Shown piece after piece: positions 10,354 through 23,312 of a DNA stretch of 64,000 nt. Under the pieces are notes generated by a model that saw only the letters and a program-made list of their open reading frames with translations, did not search any database and was not told where the DNA came from. The translations under genes and the position numbers were made by a program. The DNA is from Anaeramoeba flamelloides (Eukaryota; Metamonada; Anaeramoebidae): positions 13,392,001 through 13,456,000 of the forward strand of contig JANTQA010000047.1 of NCBI GenBank assembly GCA_027625915.1, in the 5' to 3' direction. The number at the start of each line of letters is the position of its first letter. The stretch's first letter is position 1.

Positions 10354-13300
10354 TTAGTTTTTGTCTTTCTTTTTTGATTTAAACTTTGAACCAAATTTGG
10401 AGAATTTACTTCGTTTTGAAGAATTTTTTGACTTTTTTTCTTTAATAGGTTCTGTATTCTGATTTTTTTCAGAATTTTTTGGAGAAATTGGTGTTTGCTT
10501 TTGTGTTTGTGTTTGTGTCTGTGTTTGTGTTTGCATTTCAGTCTGTGTCTGTGTTTGTGATTGTTTTTGTATCTCTGTCTGTGTTTGTGTCTGTATCTGT
10601 GTTTGTGATTGAGTTTGCTGTTGTGAGCTATTACTTCTGGACATTTTTTTATAATAATCTAAAAGGGGTAATGTGGTATGATTTGTTTCTTCGAATTCTT
10701 CTGTTATGACTTCATAAAATTGTAGGAAATTTGTGTAATCATAAGAAAAATCAAGACTCAGCCAAGACATTTCACAGCAAATGGTTTCGATTATATTTTC
10801 AAGTATTTTTGGAGCTTCCCTTTTTGAAGATTTTTGTGATAATAAAGAAATTTGTTCTTTGACTTGTTTCAAGGGCATTAATTCATTTTCCATCAATGAA
10901 GTAATCATTTTTTGATGGTTTTCTAATTGGTTTTGATCTTGATACATTTTTTCCAATAATGTGTTTTTATATTTAATTAGTGGATGGGGGGAATAATAAA
11001 AAAGTGGTTTCATTTTTATGATCTTGTCTTCTTTGCAAGTATCCTCAACATCGGATGCTGGCTCTTCAATTATTTCTGTTTTCTTCTTTTTGAATTTTTC
11101 TTCATCAAAAAAATCCTCTCTGGCACGGCTTAATTCACTTGTGCTACTGTCGTTATCAAAAAACATCTCTTGGCTTCCCGAATATGTCATTCGAGAAAAG
11201 CTTTCATTATTTGATAAATCAAAGGAATCAATTGATGCCCTTTCAGAACTTACACTAAGATTATCTTTACTTATGGAATTCTGAAGTTTTTCATTATTCA
11301 TTATTGCCGAATTCATTGATTCGTTACTTGTAAATTTTTGAATTGTTGTTGTAAAATTTTCATTTTCATTTTTGGTTTTATTTATACTGCAATACGATTT
11401 ATATTCCTCAGGTATTTCGATTTCCTTTTCAAAAACAAAATCTTTACATGCATCCCAATATGTGTAAAATATAATCTATTATAGTGTTTATTATTTAAAA
11501 AAAAATTTATATTAAATTTAAGCAATAATAAAAAAGCCAAAGGATAAAATTTGAGAAAAAGTTAATGGGATAATTAAAAAGAAAAAATTAAATAAAGGAA
11601 TTATTGTGAACATTCATGATCAATTATCAAATTATGAAATCAACCAAAAGTATCGTGACTGTGATTTTGGAGGTCCTTAATTAAAGATAGCAATGTTTTT
11701 TTTTCTTTTGATTTTTTACTAATTGCTTCTTATAAACCCTTTTTAAATTTCTTCTTTTTCTTTTTTTTTTTTCCTTTTTCCTTTTCAATTTTTTGCTTTT
11801 TTTTTACAAACAAAAAAAAAGTTAGGTGTGTGTCTTTCCCTTGAAAAATCGTGAAATCTATGATTTTACGCTTAAATTACCTTTGAGGAAATTTAAGTAA
11901 AAGTACATTTAGAGTGTACTTTACACTTCTTCCATCAATAAATAAATATATAAAGAAATTTTTTTTAAAGTTGGCAGTTCTTTAAGTTTTCAAAACAATA
12001 GTAGAACTAGTATTAACAATCAAATTTAAAGAAAAAATGAATTAAATTCGAAATTTGAAACCAATCAAGGAAATTATGGTAAATTTGATCAGTTATTTTT
12101 TGGCTTATTTTTTTTTTTTTTTTCTTAATTAGAAAAAATTTTAATTATTTCAAGAAAAACAAAGACAAAAAGTAATTATTGCTTATTTAAATCTTGGTTT
12201 TCAAGTAGACGTGTTATGTTTAAAAGGGGATTTTTAATTATGTAATCGTTTCAACATGGGGTAAAAAAAAATAAAGGTATATGTAGGCATATTTAAAGAC
12301 CTTTTGAAACAACACATTAAAAACATGATACATAGATTTTCGAGAACGATGATTGAGACTGTTAATTTTTTTCTTTTGTTTTTAATTTTCAAAAAGATAC
12401 GTGTACAGTGGCAAATGGGATTATTTAAATTGATCTTTTTCACATTTTTTTTTTTTTTTTTTTGGTATTTATTATTAAAAAGATTTTAATACAATAAAAA
12501 TATGGAAAAAAAAAACTGAAAACGAAAGTTAAAAACAGATGACCTACAATAGATATTGTGGAAATGAAACAACACGTAAGAAAAATAAGTACTTTATTAG
12601 CAGGTAATACCCACAAAAAAAAAAAAAAAAAATTATTAACTATTAAATATAGATTGAGGTTTTGAGGTTTAAGGGGTTACCGTCTACCAAGGAGAAGCCT
12701 AAGATAAAAGTATGATGTTATTGGGTGTAAATCACATTAGTGTAGCATGGTTCAAATTTCTCTAAAAAATCAATTGGCCAAGTAGTAATATTTTTTGATC
12801 CCATCAATTAAAAATGATCCTTGTATTAGTAAAAAAACATAAGAATTTCAGAATAAAATCTGCATTTCACCACAAATTTAAAGGTTGAATTATCAATATT
12901 CAGACTTTCAAAGTTGTAAAATATCTTTCTTAAATTTGTGGCGAAATGTAGATTAGTCATACTAAAAAATTCGTTTTTTTTCAAAAATTAAATAATTGAC
13001 CAATAGTTTTTTTTGACCAAATTATTTCTGAAATATCAAAAATATATTAATGTTTCAATTAGCTTTATAAAAAGCAAACACATTTAATCTGTCTTTGGGT
13101 TTTTATGTTGTTGATTATTGAGTTAATCTTTGGAATTAAAAAAATAAATAAAATAGTTAATTTTGGAAGTTCTAAATATGAATTAATAAATACCCGAATA
13201 CTATTTTTTTGAGTTTCTATTTTTAGATTTGGTAAAGGAATTAAAAAAAAAAATTTCTAAAATGAAATTTTTTAATTGTGATCCTAAGTAAAAAATCCAA

Positions 13301-15284
13301 TAATTTCTTGTTCAAAAATATTTTGTATAGATTTTTTAGAACTATTTGAGCAATGGCTCGATAATAACATTTACACCCAATTACAACATACTTTGATTAT
13401 AGAGAAATCTATGGTGACGCTAATCCCTTAAGTGGGGGGGAAACATTTTCTCTTTAATTTTTGTTTTTTCACTTTATTAATATCTTTGTTTCCAAGAAAT
13501 CAATTTAACTTCAGTTTGTTCATATTAATTTCCGAACTTCTTCTATGGTATTGAATATCGCTTCTTTTATCTTTTTTTTTTTTTTTCAACTGGAATGTTA
13601 CTATACAATAAAAAAATAATAAAAACTTGATAAAAAAAGAGATCTGAATGAAAATTTTTTCTCATTGAATATTCAAATATCAGTAAAACAGATTTTTGAA
13701 AATAATGAAAACGATTATATTTTGAAAGAAAATTTATTGAAATTATTTCAGGAATTGCTTTTGAATTAAACCTTTTGAAAACCTTTAAGAACATTTATTT
13801 TTCTGATTTTTGAAAATTAAAATACTTCTTTTTCTTCATTTTTGCTACTATTGATCATTTAAAAGGATATAACATTTTTTTAAAGAAATTACTTTGAAAA
13901 ACCAATCTTTAATAATTTCAATTTATAATGAAGAAATTATAATTTGAATTTAAAAAAAACAAAGATAAATTACGTTAAAAATGTATTCCGAAAAGTATTT
14001 CACTAGGTTAAAAAAATTTTCTGTTTTTAAATCAATAAAAAAAAAAGACGTAAGAATTTTGATTTTTTAAAAATAAAATGTTTTTGTTTTTTTGAAAATA
14101 AAATTAAAAAAAAAAAAAAAATTAATTAAAAAGAACTTACTGGTGCGTTTTTTATAACAAAACTAAAAAAATTAATTTGTAAATTTATAATTTTTAATAA
14201 TTTGTTTTCTTCAAGATCAAATTGATAGTTTAGAAACTGGATACAATTTGAAAGAAATGAAGAGATATTTTTGAGAAATGTTTTTTCTGGATATTCTTGG
14301 CAAATTAAGTGAGCAAAAAGAAAAATAAATGATAAAATTTTCTGGAATTCTTTTGGTAGTTCTACAAGATATTTATAAAATGTATCGATATTTTCCTTTT
14401 GAGATTTTTCTTTTAATATTAATTTGTTATTATTGGACAAAATACATGTAAAAAAAATAATAAATTATTAGATATATATTGATTCATAAAAAGCACGAAC
14501 AATTATAAACATATAAAAATGTTATTAGAAAGCAAACTCGTTTTTTTTTTTTTTTTTTTTTTAGAAAATTTATTCTAAAAGGTATTAGGTTAATAAGAAG
14601 GGTTATAGTAAAAAAAATATTCATTATACTAAAGGGAGATGACCTTCTTTTTTTTTTTTTTTTCAAAAATTATAGATTTGTTTTTTTTTCCCTTTGAAAT
14701 CTTCTATCTATCAATAATTTCTTCTCTCTTTTTTCTTTTAAAAATGTGAACAAATTTTTTTTTTTTTGTTGGTATTGCTTTTTTTTTCGAAAAGAGAAAA
14801 AAAAAATGTTTATATTTAGACATTGTTTTTAATAAAGAAATGGAATTTATTCCTTTTGCCAAACTTTCCCCAAATTACCAAGCACTTTTTTTTTAGTTTT
14901 TTCTTGAACAAGTATTTTGATTCATTGGAACAAAATATGCCTCAAATTGGTTTGAAATTAAGACATTCGATAATTTCATTGTTATCAATTAAACAACATC
15001 GTAAAAAAAAAATGATAAAGTGTTCTAAAATAACTTTTAATAATAGTTCTACAGTCGAATTTATTATTAAAATACAAATTATTTCACCCAATTATAATTC
15101 CAAAAACAAAGATCAGAAAATTTTCAAAATTTGTCTAATAATACAAGAAATTGCCACAATCTTTCCACATTAACTACAGTACTAGATTAAACTTTTTTGT
15201 GTAATAATCTCTTTATTATCTTCATTTATTCAAATTTATTTACTTAAATTTTTACAAATAAAATGTTCGAGTTTAAATATATAT

Positions 15285-15328
<44 letters not shown>

Positions 15329-18300
15329 CATCTTTATAACAAAAATCTGGTTTAGATTGTGATTTTTAAAATAAAAAAATTATAATATCGTATTTGTAAC
15401 AAGTGATTATTTTATTATTTTGAAATATTTTTCATTTTTAAATAAATTTTTTATTTGTAAAAAATCTTTAGAATAATATTGAAAGAATTTAATTATTATT
15501 CATTAAAAAAATGTTTTTTAATGACAATTTTACAATTTAAAACAGTTTTCTACCAAATTTTTTAATAGTGAAACATTTTTAACAAGATGTATTATAAGTA
15601 ATTATTTTTGTTCTATTATTGTTTTTTAGTATATCCTTAATTTATAACAAATTTTATAATATATTTTATCTTATTGAAACAATATAATTTTATAATACCT
15701 TTCACCCAAAAAAAAAAAAAAAATGTTATAAAATTTGATTATTTTTCTTATAACATGTTATAGATGATGTTATTAATATTTTAATTGGTTTCTTTCAAAT
15801 TTTATAACACTTTCAACATATATAACACGTCTATATTACATGCATAACATTTTATATAATATTTTTTTTATTAGCCGCATCTGACTCATATAATATAAAA
15901 TCATTCAAAAAAGTTTAAAATCAAAAGTGGTGGTTTTTAATATACTATCTTGGTTATTCTGATAATTTTTTCCATTTGTGATTTCAATTAATATTATAAA
16001 AGAAAAGAAAAAATAATTGCTAAACTATTGTAGGAGTTTGGGAAATCGGTCCCTTTTTCATAAAAATGGAAATTTAATTTTTTCTTTGTACTGTAATATT
16101 AACTCTAAAAAAGGCATTTTCGTTTTTTAAAAACGCTTTACTTGTTCTAAAGAAAAATTATTTGAATTTATGGGTTGTGCGTTGAATTTTTTGTTATGTT
16201 TGGGATCCTGAAACTTTAAATTTCAAAAATAATATTTTTTTTCTTTTTCTTCAATTTTTACTGTATTAACAAAATAAGGCAAAAGGCCTTTAACATTGGA
16301 TTATAAACTCTTTTTCAAACAAAAGGGTACACCTCTCGAACCATTAATACTATTGAATTTGATTATTAATAAGATAATTACTTATTGGTGATTTTCATTT
16401 TAATTATTCATTTTTTTATTTTTTGTTTTTATTTTTGGATATTGAACAGTTGGGAAATAAAAAAAACAAATTAAGAAGAAATAAATTTGGAAATAATCTA
16501 CTAGTATAAAAATGGAAACATTTTGAGTTTGATTTCGAATGAGTTAGATATAGGAATTAAGAAAGACCATTATTGAATTGATGTCTGTAACAAAGAAAAG
16601 AGAAAATAAATAAAAAAAAACAATTCCAACAAAATATCCAGTTGAATTGAGGCAATATATTGAAAATGAGATTTTAAAGAACAAAAGTTTGATGTGTAAA
16701 GAGTTATCATTAAAATGTAAAGCATTTTTTTCCCAATTCACCTTGTTCATAGTTTTTTTTGTTTTTATAATTTTTTTTTCTTTCCAATTTACTAAACGAG
16801 ACTTCTCGTTTCAAATAAAGGAGCAAATCAATTTTTAAAATATTTAATTTTAATTTTTATTGTTTTGTTTTAATGGATTTTAAATATTCGGTTGGGTGTT
16901 TTTTTTTTTATGTTTTAAAGCGTTTCTTAGATTTTAGAATGATATTACAATTAATTTGATTCAATTATGAATAATTCTTGAAATTTTCTGTGCCCTGTTA
17001 TTTGAAAAAAGAGTTTATCAAAAATTTTCTTTTGACAATTTTGATTTGTGATTTTCGTAAAAAGAGTTTGATGGTTTGGTTTCAGAAATAAAAATACTAT
17101 TTGTTGCAAAATAAATAGAACAAAATTTTCATTCATCTTTCCAAAATTAGATTTATAAATCGTGTAACATTTCAATTTTTTATAATACTTCAAAGAAACT
17201 TATATTATTCATTTAACTTTCGGGATTGGGAACTTTGATGATTTATTTTAATTCTTGAAATGTGATTTTTTGGAAAGCTGAATGTAAAAATTTTGATCCT
17301 TTTATTTTGCAATTAATAGTAGTGCTTCACAAAAGTTTTTTAACTTTTGGAAAATCCTATTTCTCATTAAATTCAAATTTTCTCTTTTATTATTATTCTT
17401 TATTTTATTATTCTTTTAGATACCAGTAAGGTCAAAAAATGTCGAAAAACTTTTTGTTAGTTTTCCTTTTTGTTCACTTTTTTTGATTTCGTTTGAATAA
17501 TGGAATTTATTGTTTAAAACACAAAGGTAAATTGTAAAAAAGTTGATTTTTCGAACACTCTTGGAGATGAAGTCTTTTGGAAATAGAGTTATGAGAGTTA
17601 AAAATTTAAAAATTACTATAAAAATTGTTTTGTTGTTTTTTTAAATTTAACAGTATAATTATTTTTATTTAGAAAGGTAATAAAGGGTTTATCAAGATAT
17701 CTTATTTTCAAGTGTTTGTAAGTAATGGTTTCAAATTGTTCAAATAAGGATTTATTAAAACAAAAAAAGAAAAATGAGAAAATACAAGAAACAAAGAAGA
17801 CAAATAAAACCTGAAAACCAAGAGTAGAAAAAGAAAAAAGAAAATCATTCACTTACCTGTATCATACAAAGTATTAAAATTCTTGAAAGTGTGACCAAAT
17901 ATTGGTCTGGGTAATCTCCAACAAATAAGAAGTAAGCTTTGAATTAGCAAATGTAAAGACTGGGGGTTCGTTTGCAGGGAGTCAAATAAGGCAAAGGGGT
18001 TTTGTTGATTTAAAAAATTTGTTAAATTTGATGATTTTGAATTTTCTTGTGACTTTAGAAAAGTTTGGAAAAGAAAGCTTTCTTTGGAATCTTTTGATTT
18101 GATAACCAAGTCAAAAATTTTATTGAATATAGAAAGTAAAATAACATTGATCTGTTCTATTGTTCTTATGGGCCCCGTGGAAACTAGAGTTGAGAGTTCG
18201 TTGGTTAAAAGTAAATTCATTAGGATATACAAGATCAGAATTTTTTCCAGGTCACGAGAGATTAAAAAACATGTCTCTTGGTTGATCTGCTGGATGAGTA

Positions 18301-19421
18301 TTTGGAAGCCTTCGTTTTCGTCAGAAAAGATTTTGATGTTTTCAATGCTTTCGAGGCTGATATTCATTTTGGTACCAACACTTTCTTGGGTTGGAATAAA
18401 TATAATTTCTTTCAGACTTAAAATACAAATATATCGATCAGAGACAAAATTGGTTGAATTTTTATAAAAGAGGTAATTCAGGTAAATTACTATTTGTTTG
18501 TTTGTTTATTTGTTTATTTGTTTTTTGTTTGTGTTTGGTATTAAAAGTGGAATTATTTTATTTTGCGACTAGTGAGTTTTTTTTTTTTCTTTTTTCTCTT
18601 TTAACTTTTCTGATTTGAAGAAAAAAATGAAAAAAAAAAGAAGGAAAAATTTTTCTTTCTGAAAAAACAAAAATAAGGAAATAAAAGAAAGAGTTACATT
18701 TAAAATTGTCTCTTTCTGGGAAGAGTTCCTCAGGCGAAAGGAAAAACTTGTCAGTCTTTTTTGGTTGTGGCTTTTTGTGGTTTATCGTCTCTTCATTTTT
18801 GTTTTTTGACTCAAAAGAAACTGCTTGAGAGATCTTTGAAATCCACAATTCTCCGGTTTGGTGGTCAGGTGTGCAAAATTGAATTGGAGACGTGGGGAGA
18901 AAGTGTTGTAATTTAAAATAGAATTTTGGTTGTTCCTTTCGATTTTTTTTAAGTGGATCATATCGAACACAAGTATAGCCACGAAGATCTAAATCCTTGT
19001 TTGATGACTTTCCAAGTGTGTAGTCCTTTTGGCTATTATATTCTGAGAACATTCTCCCCTGTACAACATAAAATTTTTTTTTCCAGTTCCTGAATTTAGC
19101 TATTTGTTTATTTATTGTTTTTTTTTTTTTTATGAAAAGATTTGGATATTTTGAAAAAGGTATTGTTTTATTTTTTATTATTGAATTTTTTTTTCAAGTT
19201 TATTATTTATGGGGAATTTTCAAGTGTTTGAAAGTAGTCATGGTGTTGATCAAATATGGGTTTCTGAAAACAAAAAAAGAAAAATGAGAAAATACAAAAA
19301 ACAAAGAAGATAAAAAAAACCTGAAAACCAAGAATAGAAAAGAAAAAAAAAAAAAAGAAGGAAACAAACAACCAAATCTATAAAGGTTCCCTGTAATTGT
19401 AGGTGTTAGTCCTTTAAACAT
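10354..19421 (-). CDS. PH-domain protein with divergent RhoGAP-like domain
   Basis: Model: complement(join(10354..11475, 14141..14409, 17857..18489, 18698..19099, 19373..19421)), 824 aa, TAA stop; all four splice phases agree. It starts MFKGLTPTITGNLYRF. Residues about 11-105 form a PH domain (GNLYRFAKFRNWKKKILCC, then DLDLRGYTCVRYD and a final helix with W). A second PH-like beta region follows at about 151-245 (LFYKNS, DRYICILSLKEIIFIP). Residues about 262-450 resemble RhoGAP: LLLICWRLPRPIF matches the L-R-x-LPxPL helix and FYKYLVELPKEFQKILSFI the following LP helix. The catalytic GxFRxSG arginine loop is not visible (region reads KESFLFQ), so it may bind a Rho/Rac GTPase without catalysis. 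The C-terminal half is Ser-rich, then a coiled coil (about 560-620), a QT/QS repeat and a Lys-rich tail. It probably acts at membranes in actin or cortical signalling. The PH call is firm; the RhoGAP call is moderate. Confidence 0.75.
10489..10626 (-). repeat. Gln-Thr/Gln-Ser coding repeat
   Basis: A run of CAA-ACA and CAA-TCA codon pairs in the last exon of the PH/RhoGAP-like gene encodes repeated QT and QS dipeptides with occasional EI, EM and QK. It is a low-complexity linker. The apparent + strand frame of Val/Phe repeats here is its shadow. Confidence 0.85.
11476..14140 (-). other. 2.67-kb intron of the PH/RhoGAP-like gene
   Basis: Donor GTAAGT at the 14140 side, acceptor CTATAATAG at the 11476 side, phase 0 on both sides. 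Its main content is the family-F foldback element at about 12668-13433. The rest is AT-rich without recognisable coding sequence. Confidence 0.75.
12668..13433. mobile_element. family-F foldback element
   Basis: About 0.77 kb and nearly palindromic. The left end TTTAAGGGGTTACCGTCTAC pairs with an inverted GTGACGCTAATCCCTTAAG at the right. Pairing continues inward (ATTGGGTGTAAAT near 12720 against its inverse near 13369; a TTCACCACAAATTT segment against its inverse near 12940). Arms may exceed 300 bp, with mismatches. The CTTAAGGGG-type terminus suggests kinship with family G. It lies in an intron. Confidence 0.65.
14840..15173 (+). pseudogene. unrecognised coding-like fragment nested in an intron
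   Basis: A + strand frame from about 14905 reads FLNKYFDSLEQNMPQIGLKL, continues through RHSIISLLSIKQHRKKK and ends EIATIFPH-TAA, with ordinary amino-acid composition unlike the surrounding A/T-tract frames. Just upstream another frame starts with a good ATG: MEFIPFAKLSPNYQALFF. The two would join only through a frameshift in a T-run, with no GT-AG intron available. This suggests a decayed gene copy or a sequencing slip. No family recognised. It lies inside the long intron of the minus-strand PH/RhoGAP-like gene. Confidence 0.35.
16303..17017 (+). mobile_element. family-A TIR element, copy 2
   Basis: The left end TAAACTCTTTTTCAAACAAA and the right end TTTGAAAAAAGAGTTTA are near-perfect inverses, flanked by TA. 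About 0.71 kb. The interior aligns along its length with the copies at 5193 and 22611, including the decayed helix-turn-helix-like segment near 16620-16745. It sits in the 3.45-kb intron. Confidence 0.7.
17704..17850 (-). repeat. intron segment shared with 19203-19345
   Basis: On the minus strand both segments read from a CTTGGTTTTCAGGTTTT block, through TTTTTCTTTTTTTGTTTT, to a shared ACAAACACTTGAAAAT-like end. One copy lies in the intron after exon 3 and the other in the intron after exon 1 of the same gene, so an intron segment was duplicated within the gene. Confidence 0.65.
19203..19345 (-). repeat. second copy of the duplicated intron segment
   Basis: Partner of 17704-17850. This copy keeps a TTTTCAG that could act as an acceptor, followed by a short frame (KPIFDQHHDYF… to TAA). 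The sister copy has lost the AG at the aligned position. Skipping this potential exon gives the intact PH domain, so it is probably not normally used. Confidence 0.6.
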
Positions 19422-20799
19422 AACCCAAAAACGAAGAACAAAATTAGATTGTGAAAAAGATACGGATAAAAATGAAATAAATGGGGAATTTTGCAAATTT
19501 TATTCAACTTTTATTAAATAATTGTTGTCAAGTGGTATGATGAATCTGAGGAATTTATTTTTTTAAACTTTATTCGTTGTGCATCAGAATTTGATTTGGT
19601 GGCTTATTCATAAAAGTAATATTTGATGATTTGTCGATTCTACAAAATAATTCCAAAAGTTTAGTATTGAATTGTTTTTTCCTATCATTTTTGATAAGAA
19701 CACAAAAACTAAGGTAGTTAGATTATATTTTGTTTTTGAACGATTATTGTTGATGAAAAGTATTTTATTAAAAAGTATCATTTTTAAAAGCAAAAACACC
19801 AACCATAATTTGATAAAGGATTAGTTTCATTTACAGGTTTCGAAATTATCAAAAATACAACTTCAATTTTAGCTATGATTCATTATTTTGCTTAATTTCT
19901 AACTGGTTTTGAAAAAAAAAATCATTTATTTATTTTATTTTGACTATAAATAGATTTTTTTTTCATTAAAAACAGGAAACTTTGGTTTGGTTGATATTTG
20001 TGTGTTTTATTTTGGGACTTTGATTTCGAATTTTAGAAAAGTTGATTTTTGTTTTCTTTTGACACCAAAAACTCTTTATTTCCCTTTTTATAAAAGTGAT
20101 TTTTGATCAAACAAATAGCCCAATTTTTTCCATAAAATAATTGTATATTTCTTCTCTCAACAAAAATGAGATCCATATTACTTGACAAATTCTCACAGGG
20201 ATAGCAATGGTATGTGTTTTTTCCCCAAATTAAAACAAAATCAGTGAGCTTAGTTTTTTTGGAAATGAAGAGAGATCCAAAAAAACATACCTGAGCTTAT
20301 AAAATGTGTTTCAAAATAAAATCGTGATTTTTTTTTTCTATATTCCAAAGTAATATCTTATTTACAACCCAAGAGTATACCAAAGTTCAAATCAATTTTG
20401 AAGATAAAATCACTAATGTTTTTAGTAAATTTTAAATTATGAATGAAATGTGTTCAAAATTTTTCGTATTTTTCTCAGTTTTTATATAATAATTTTTTGT
20501 TTTTTTGATTGAAGGACAAAAATTTATAAATTTCTCTATTTTTTGAGATAAATTTTCCCACATGATCCGTAGTTTTTAGAATTTCTGTTTAAATAACAGA
20601 TCTTTAATAAACCACTACTATATTTACATTTGGTTTAGTACTGTTTAATTTGATCAGTTAAAATAGAAGTACCTATTACAAAAAGAAACATGATTTTTGA
20701 TTTGAAACCTTGATGAAACTTTTCTGTCCAGATTATTTTAACCAGAGTAAACTTGGATCTAAAAAAAAACATTTGGTTAAGTATTTTTTCTGTTTTGAT

Positions 20800-20940
20800 A
20801 CAGTAAGTTCCACTTTAAGACACAAACTTTAAACCAAATTTAAGCCACAAAAAAAAACTCAAATTACAGCACATTTTTTGTATATTTTTTTTCACAAATC
20901 ATTTTATTAGAATTTGAAATTTGTGTCTTAAGGTTCTAGT
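20800..20940. mobile_element. family-C palindromic MITE, decayed copy
   Basis: Starts ACAGTAAGTTCCACTTTAAG and ends near TTTGTGTCTTAAGG. It matches the terminal parts of the copies at about 37584 and 39523, but its right terminus is eroded. Confidence 0.55.
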
Positions 20941-21216
20941 CATTTACCATTAAAAAACCCAAGATTTAAGATGTGACTTGAAACAAAAAAAAATGTATTG
21001 TGAAATAGCCCTTCTTTTGGTTGACAAAATTCAAATTACAAAAAAAAAAATTATCAAGGATCTTATTGATAAAAAAAACAAAATAAAAAAAAAGTTTTTT
21101 GGCATTTCAATTTAAAACAATCCAAATTTAAAAAAAACAAATTTATTCCTTTCTTATTTAAATTTCCAAATGAGTAAGTTTGTTCAATTTGAAACAAATT
21201 GTTTTATAAAAGTGCA

Positions 21217-21545
21217 AAATCATTTTAATTCAATTTAATCTAATTTGTGGTTATTTTGCAAGCCTCTAAATTTGACCAAGTAAGGATTTTGTAACATTCT
21301 TGAGATAAAAAATAACTCATTCAAAAAAGGAAAAAAATGAAAAAAAAATCTTTCGAAATCAAAAAGCGCCAAAGAGTTACACTTCAAAACTAACATAGTT
21401 GTTTTCAAAATTATATATTTCAACCAATCTAATTCCGAATTGTTCAATCCTCTTAATTTAACAGAATATGTGTTTTGTAAGATTCTTTCTTAAGAGTCAA
21501 ATCATTGAAAAAAAGAAAACTCTGAGAAAAAATCCATTTGAGAAA
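21217..21545 (-). repeat. tandem duplicate of an approximately 110-bp segment
   Basis: The segments at about 21235-21345 and 21428-21545 align over AATCTAATT…CCTCT.AATTT and CATTCTTGAGA against GATTCTTTCTTAAGA. On the minus strand both can read an LQN-x-Y-x-VK-x-RGL peptide (QNPYLVKFRGL and QNTYSVKLRGL), so they may be relics of a duplicated short exon. Function unknown. Confidence 0.45.
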
Positions 21546-22610
21546 AAAAAAATTATAAAGAAAAACATATGGAAAAATATATAGTTGTATTCAAATTTTT
21601 ATTCATAAATATATGAATTGTAAATTATTTTTTTTTGTTTTACAACATTTTAAAGAAAAAAAAATTAGTTAATATTCATTAAAATTTCAATCGATTTTAT
21701 AAAGAGAAATTTGGAATAAAAATTTCAATAAAATTTTCAATAATCTTATAATTATAATATCTAATAATGACATTTGAAAAAAATATTCATCAAAGAATAT
21801 AAAAATTTTCAATGAAAAAATTTAAAAGAATGATTTCAATAAAAGTTATATGCAATTTTCATCACAACTCTTTAACTTTATTTATTTACGTTTTTATAAC
21901 CTTTTCAAATCATTTCAATAATAATCGGTAGATACTAGTTATTAAAACTCAACTTAATATATTCTAAGTATGATGGGAAAAGGTTAAATATTTACGGATT
22001 AATTAGCTAAAGCGACTGAAAAGTAATTTGAATATAAAGTAGTAACAGCATTCAAACAAACAAAAAAAAAAAAAAAAAAAAAAAAAAAACTAATTTCTAA
22101 TTTTCTAATGAAACTTTCCAGAACTTATTCTTTAATCTGAACCCACTGGATTAACGAAAACAGTGAAATCAAATATTAAATTTACCACATTAGATGACAA
22201 AAATTAATTAACATATAAGAGACGAACTGTAATACCCTACCTGTCAATATCCTCGATTTCCCTTTTTATTCCACATTATTCGGAAATACCTTAAATGATC
22301 AAATAAAAAACCATGTATATATGCTGAGTGTTCTTGACTGTGACTAATTTTTAATATTCCTCTTTAAATTGACTGATCTTTATATAAAACATTTTTTTTT
22401 TTAATTTGTAATTTTACTCCTTTTGATATTCTTCATTACATACTTTTTATCCAATTTTTTCTTTCGAAAAATAGAGACGAAATGATTTTTTATGTAAAGT
22501 AGAATGTTTTTCAATCAAAACTAGAAAAAATAACAATATTTGGTTTTGAAACAGTTGTAGCTTACATTCTCAAAACTATTTTTTTAAAAACCATTAAAGA
22601 ATGGTATGTA

Positions 22611-23312
22611 AATTCGTTTTCAAACAAAAGGGCATACCCCTCAAATCATCAATAACATCAAATTTAATTGTTAATAAGATAATTACTCATTGATGATTTT
22701 CATTTTAATTATTCATTTTTACAGTTTTTTTTATTATTTATTGGATATTGAACAGTTGGAAAATGAAAAAACAAGATAAGAAGAAGAAAATTTAGAAATA
22801 ATCTACTAGTATAAAAATGGAAAAAGTTTAAGTTTGATTTCGAATAAGCTAGATATAGGAATTAAGAAAGACCATTATTGGATTGATGTATTGAACAAAG
22901 AAAAAAGAGAAATAAAGAAAAAACAACAATCCCAACAAAATAACCAGATGAATTGCGTCTTTAACTTGGAAATGAAGCTTTAAAGAACAAAAGTTTGACG
23001 TGTAAAGAATTATCAATAAAATGTCAAGAAATTTTTCTAATTCACCTTGTTCAAAGGTTTTTTTTGATTTTATATTTTTTTTCTTTACAATTTACAAAAT
23101 GAGATTTCTCCTTTCAAATAAAAGGGCACACCAAATAATAAAATATTTAATTTTAATTTTTATTGTTTTTGTTTTAATGAGTTTTAAAGATTCGTTTGAG
23201 TGTTTGTTTTTTTATTTTAAAGCGTTTCTTAGATTTTAGAATGATACCACAATTAATTTGATTCAATTATGAATAATTCTTGAAATTTTTTGTGCACTTT
23301 TATTTGAAAAAG

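Larger units (their letters stand above)
14410..17856 (-). other. 3.45-kb intron of the PH/RhoGAP-like gene
   Basis: GTAAGT donor at the 17856 side; acceptor ATATTAAAAG at the 14410 side; phase 1 on both sides (…Y-D-T|E-K-S-Q). It contains a decayed + strand coding fragment (about 14840-15173), an AT microsatellite, a family-A element (about 16303-17017) and a 130-bp segment also found in another intron of the same gene. Confidence 0.75.

Noticed and set aside
10479-10709. + strand Val/Phe repeat frame
   Set aside because: Shadow of the Gln-Thr repeat of the PH/RhoGAP-like gene.
19373-19496. Upstream frame near 19.4 kb as a decayed copy of the RhoGAP-like exon
   Set aside because: Its end (GNLYRF) splices in phase onto AKFRNWKKK to complete a PH domain, which explains it better; only the following intron is duplicated.
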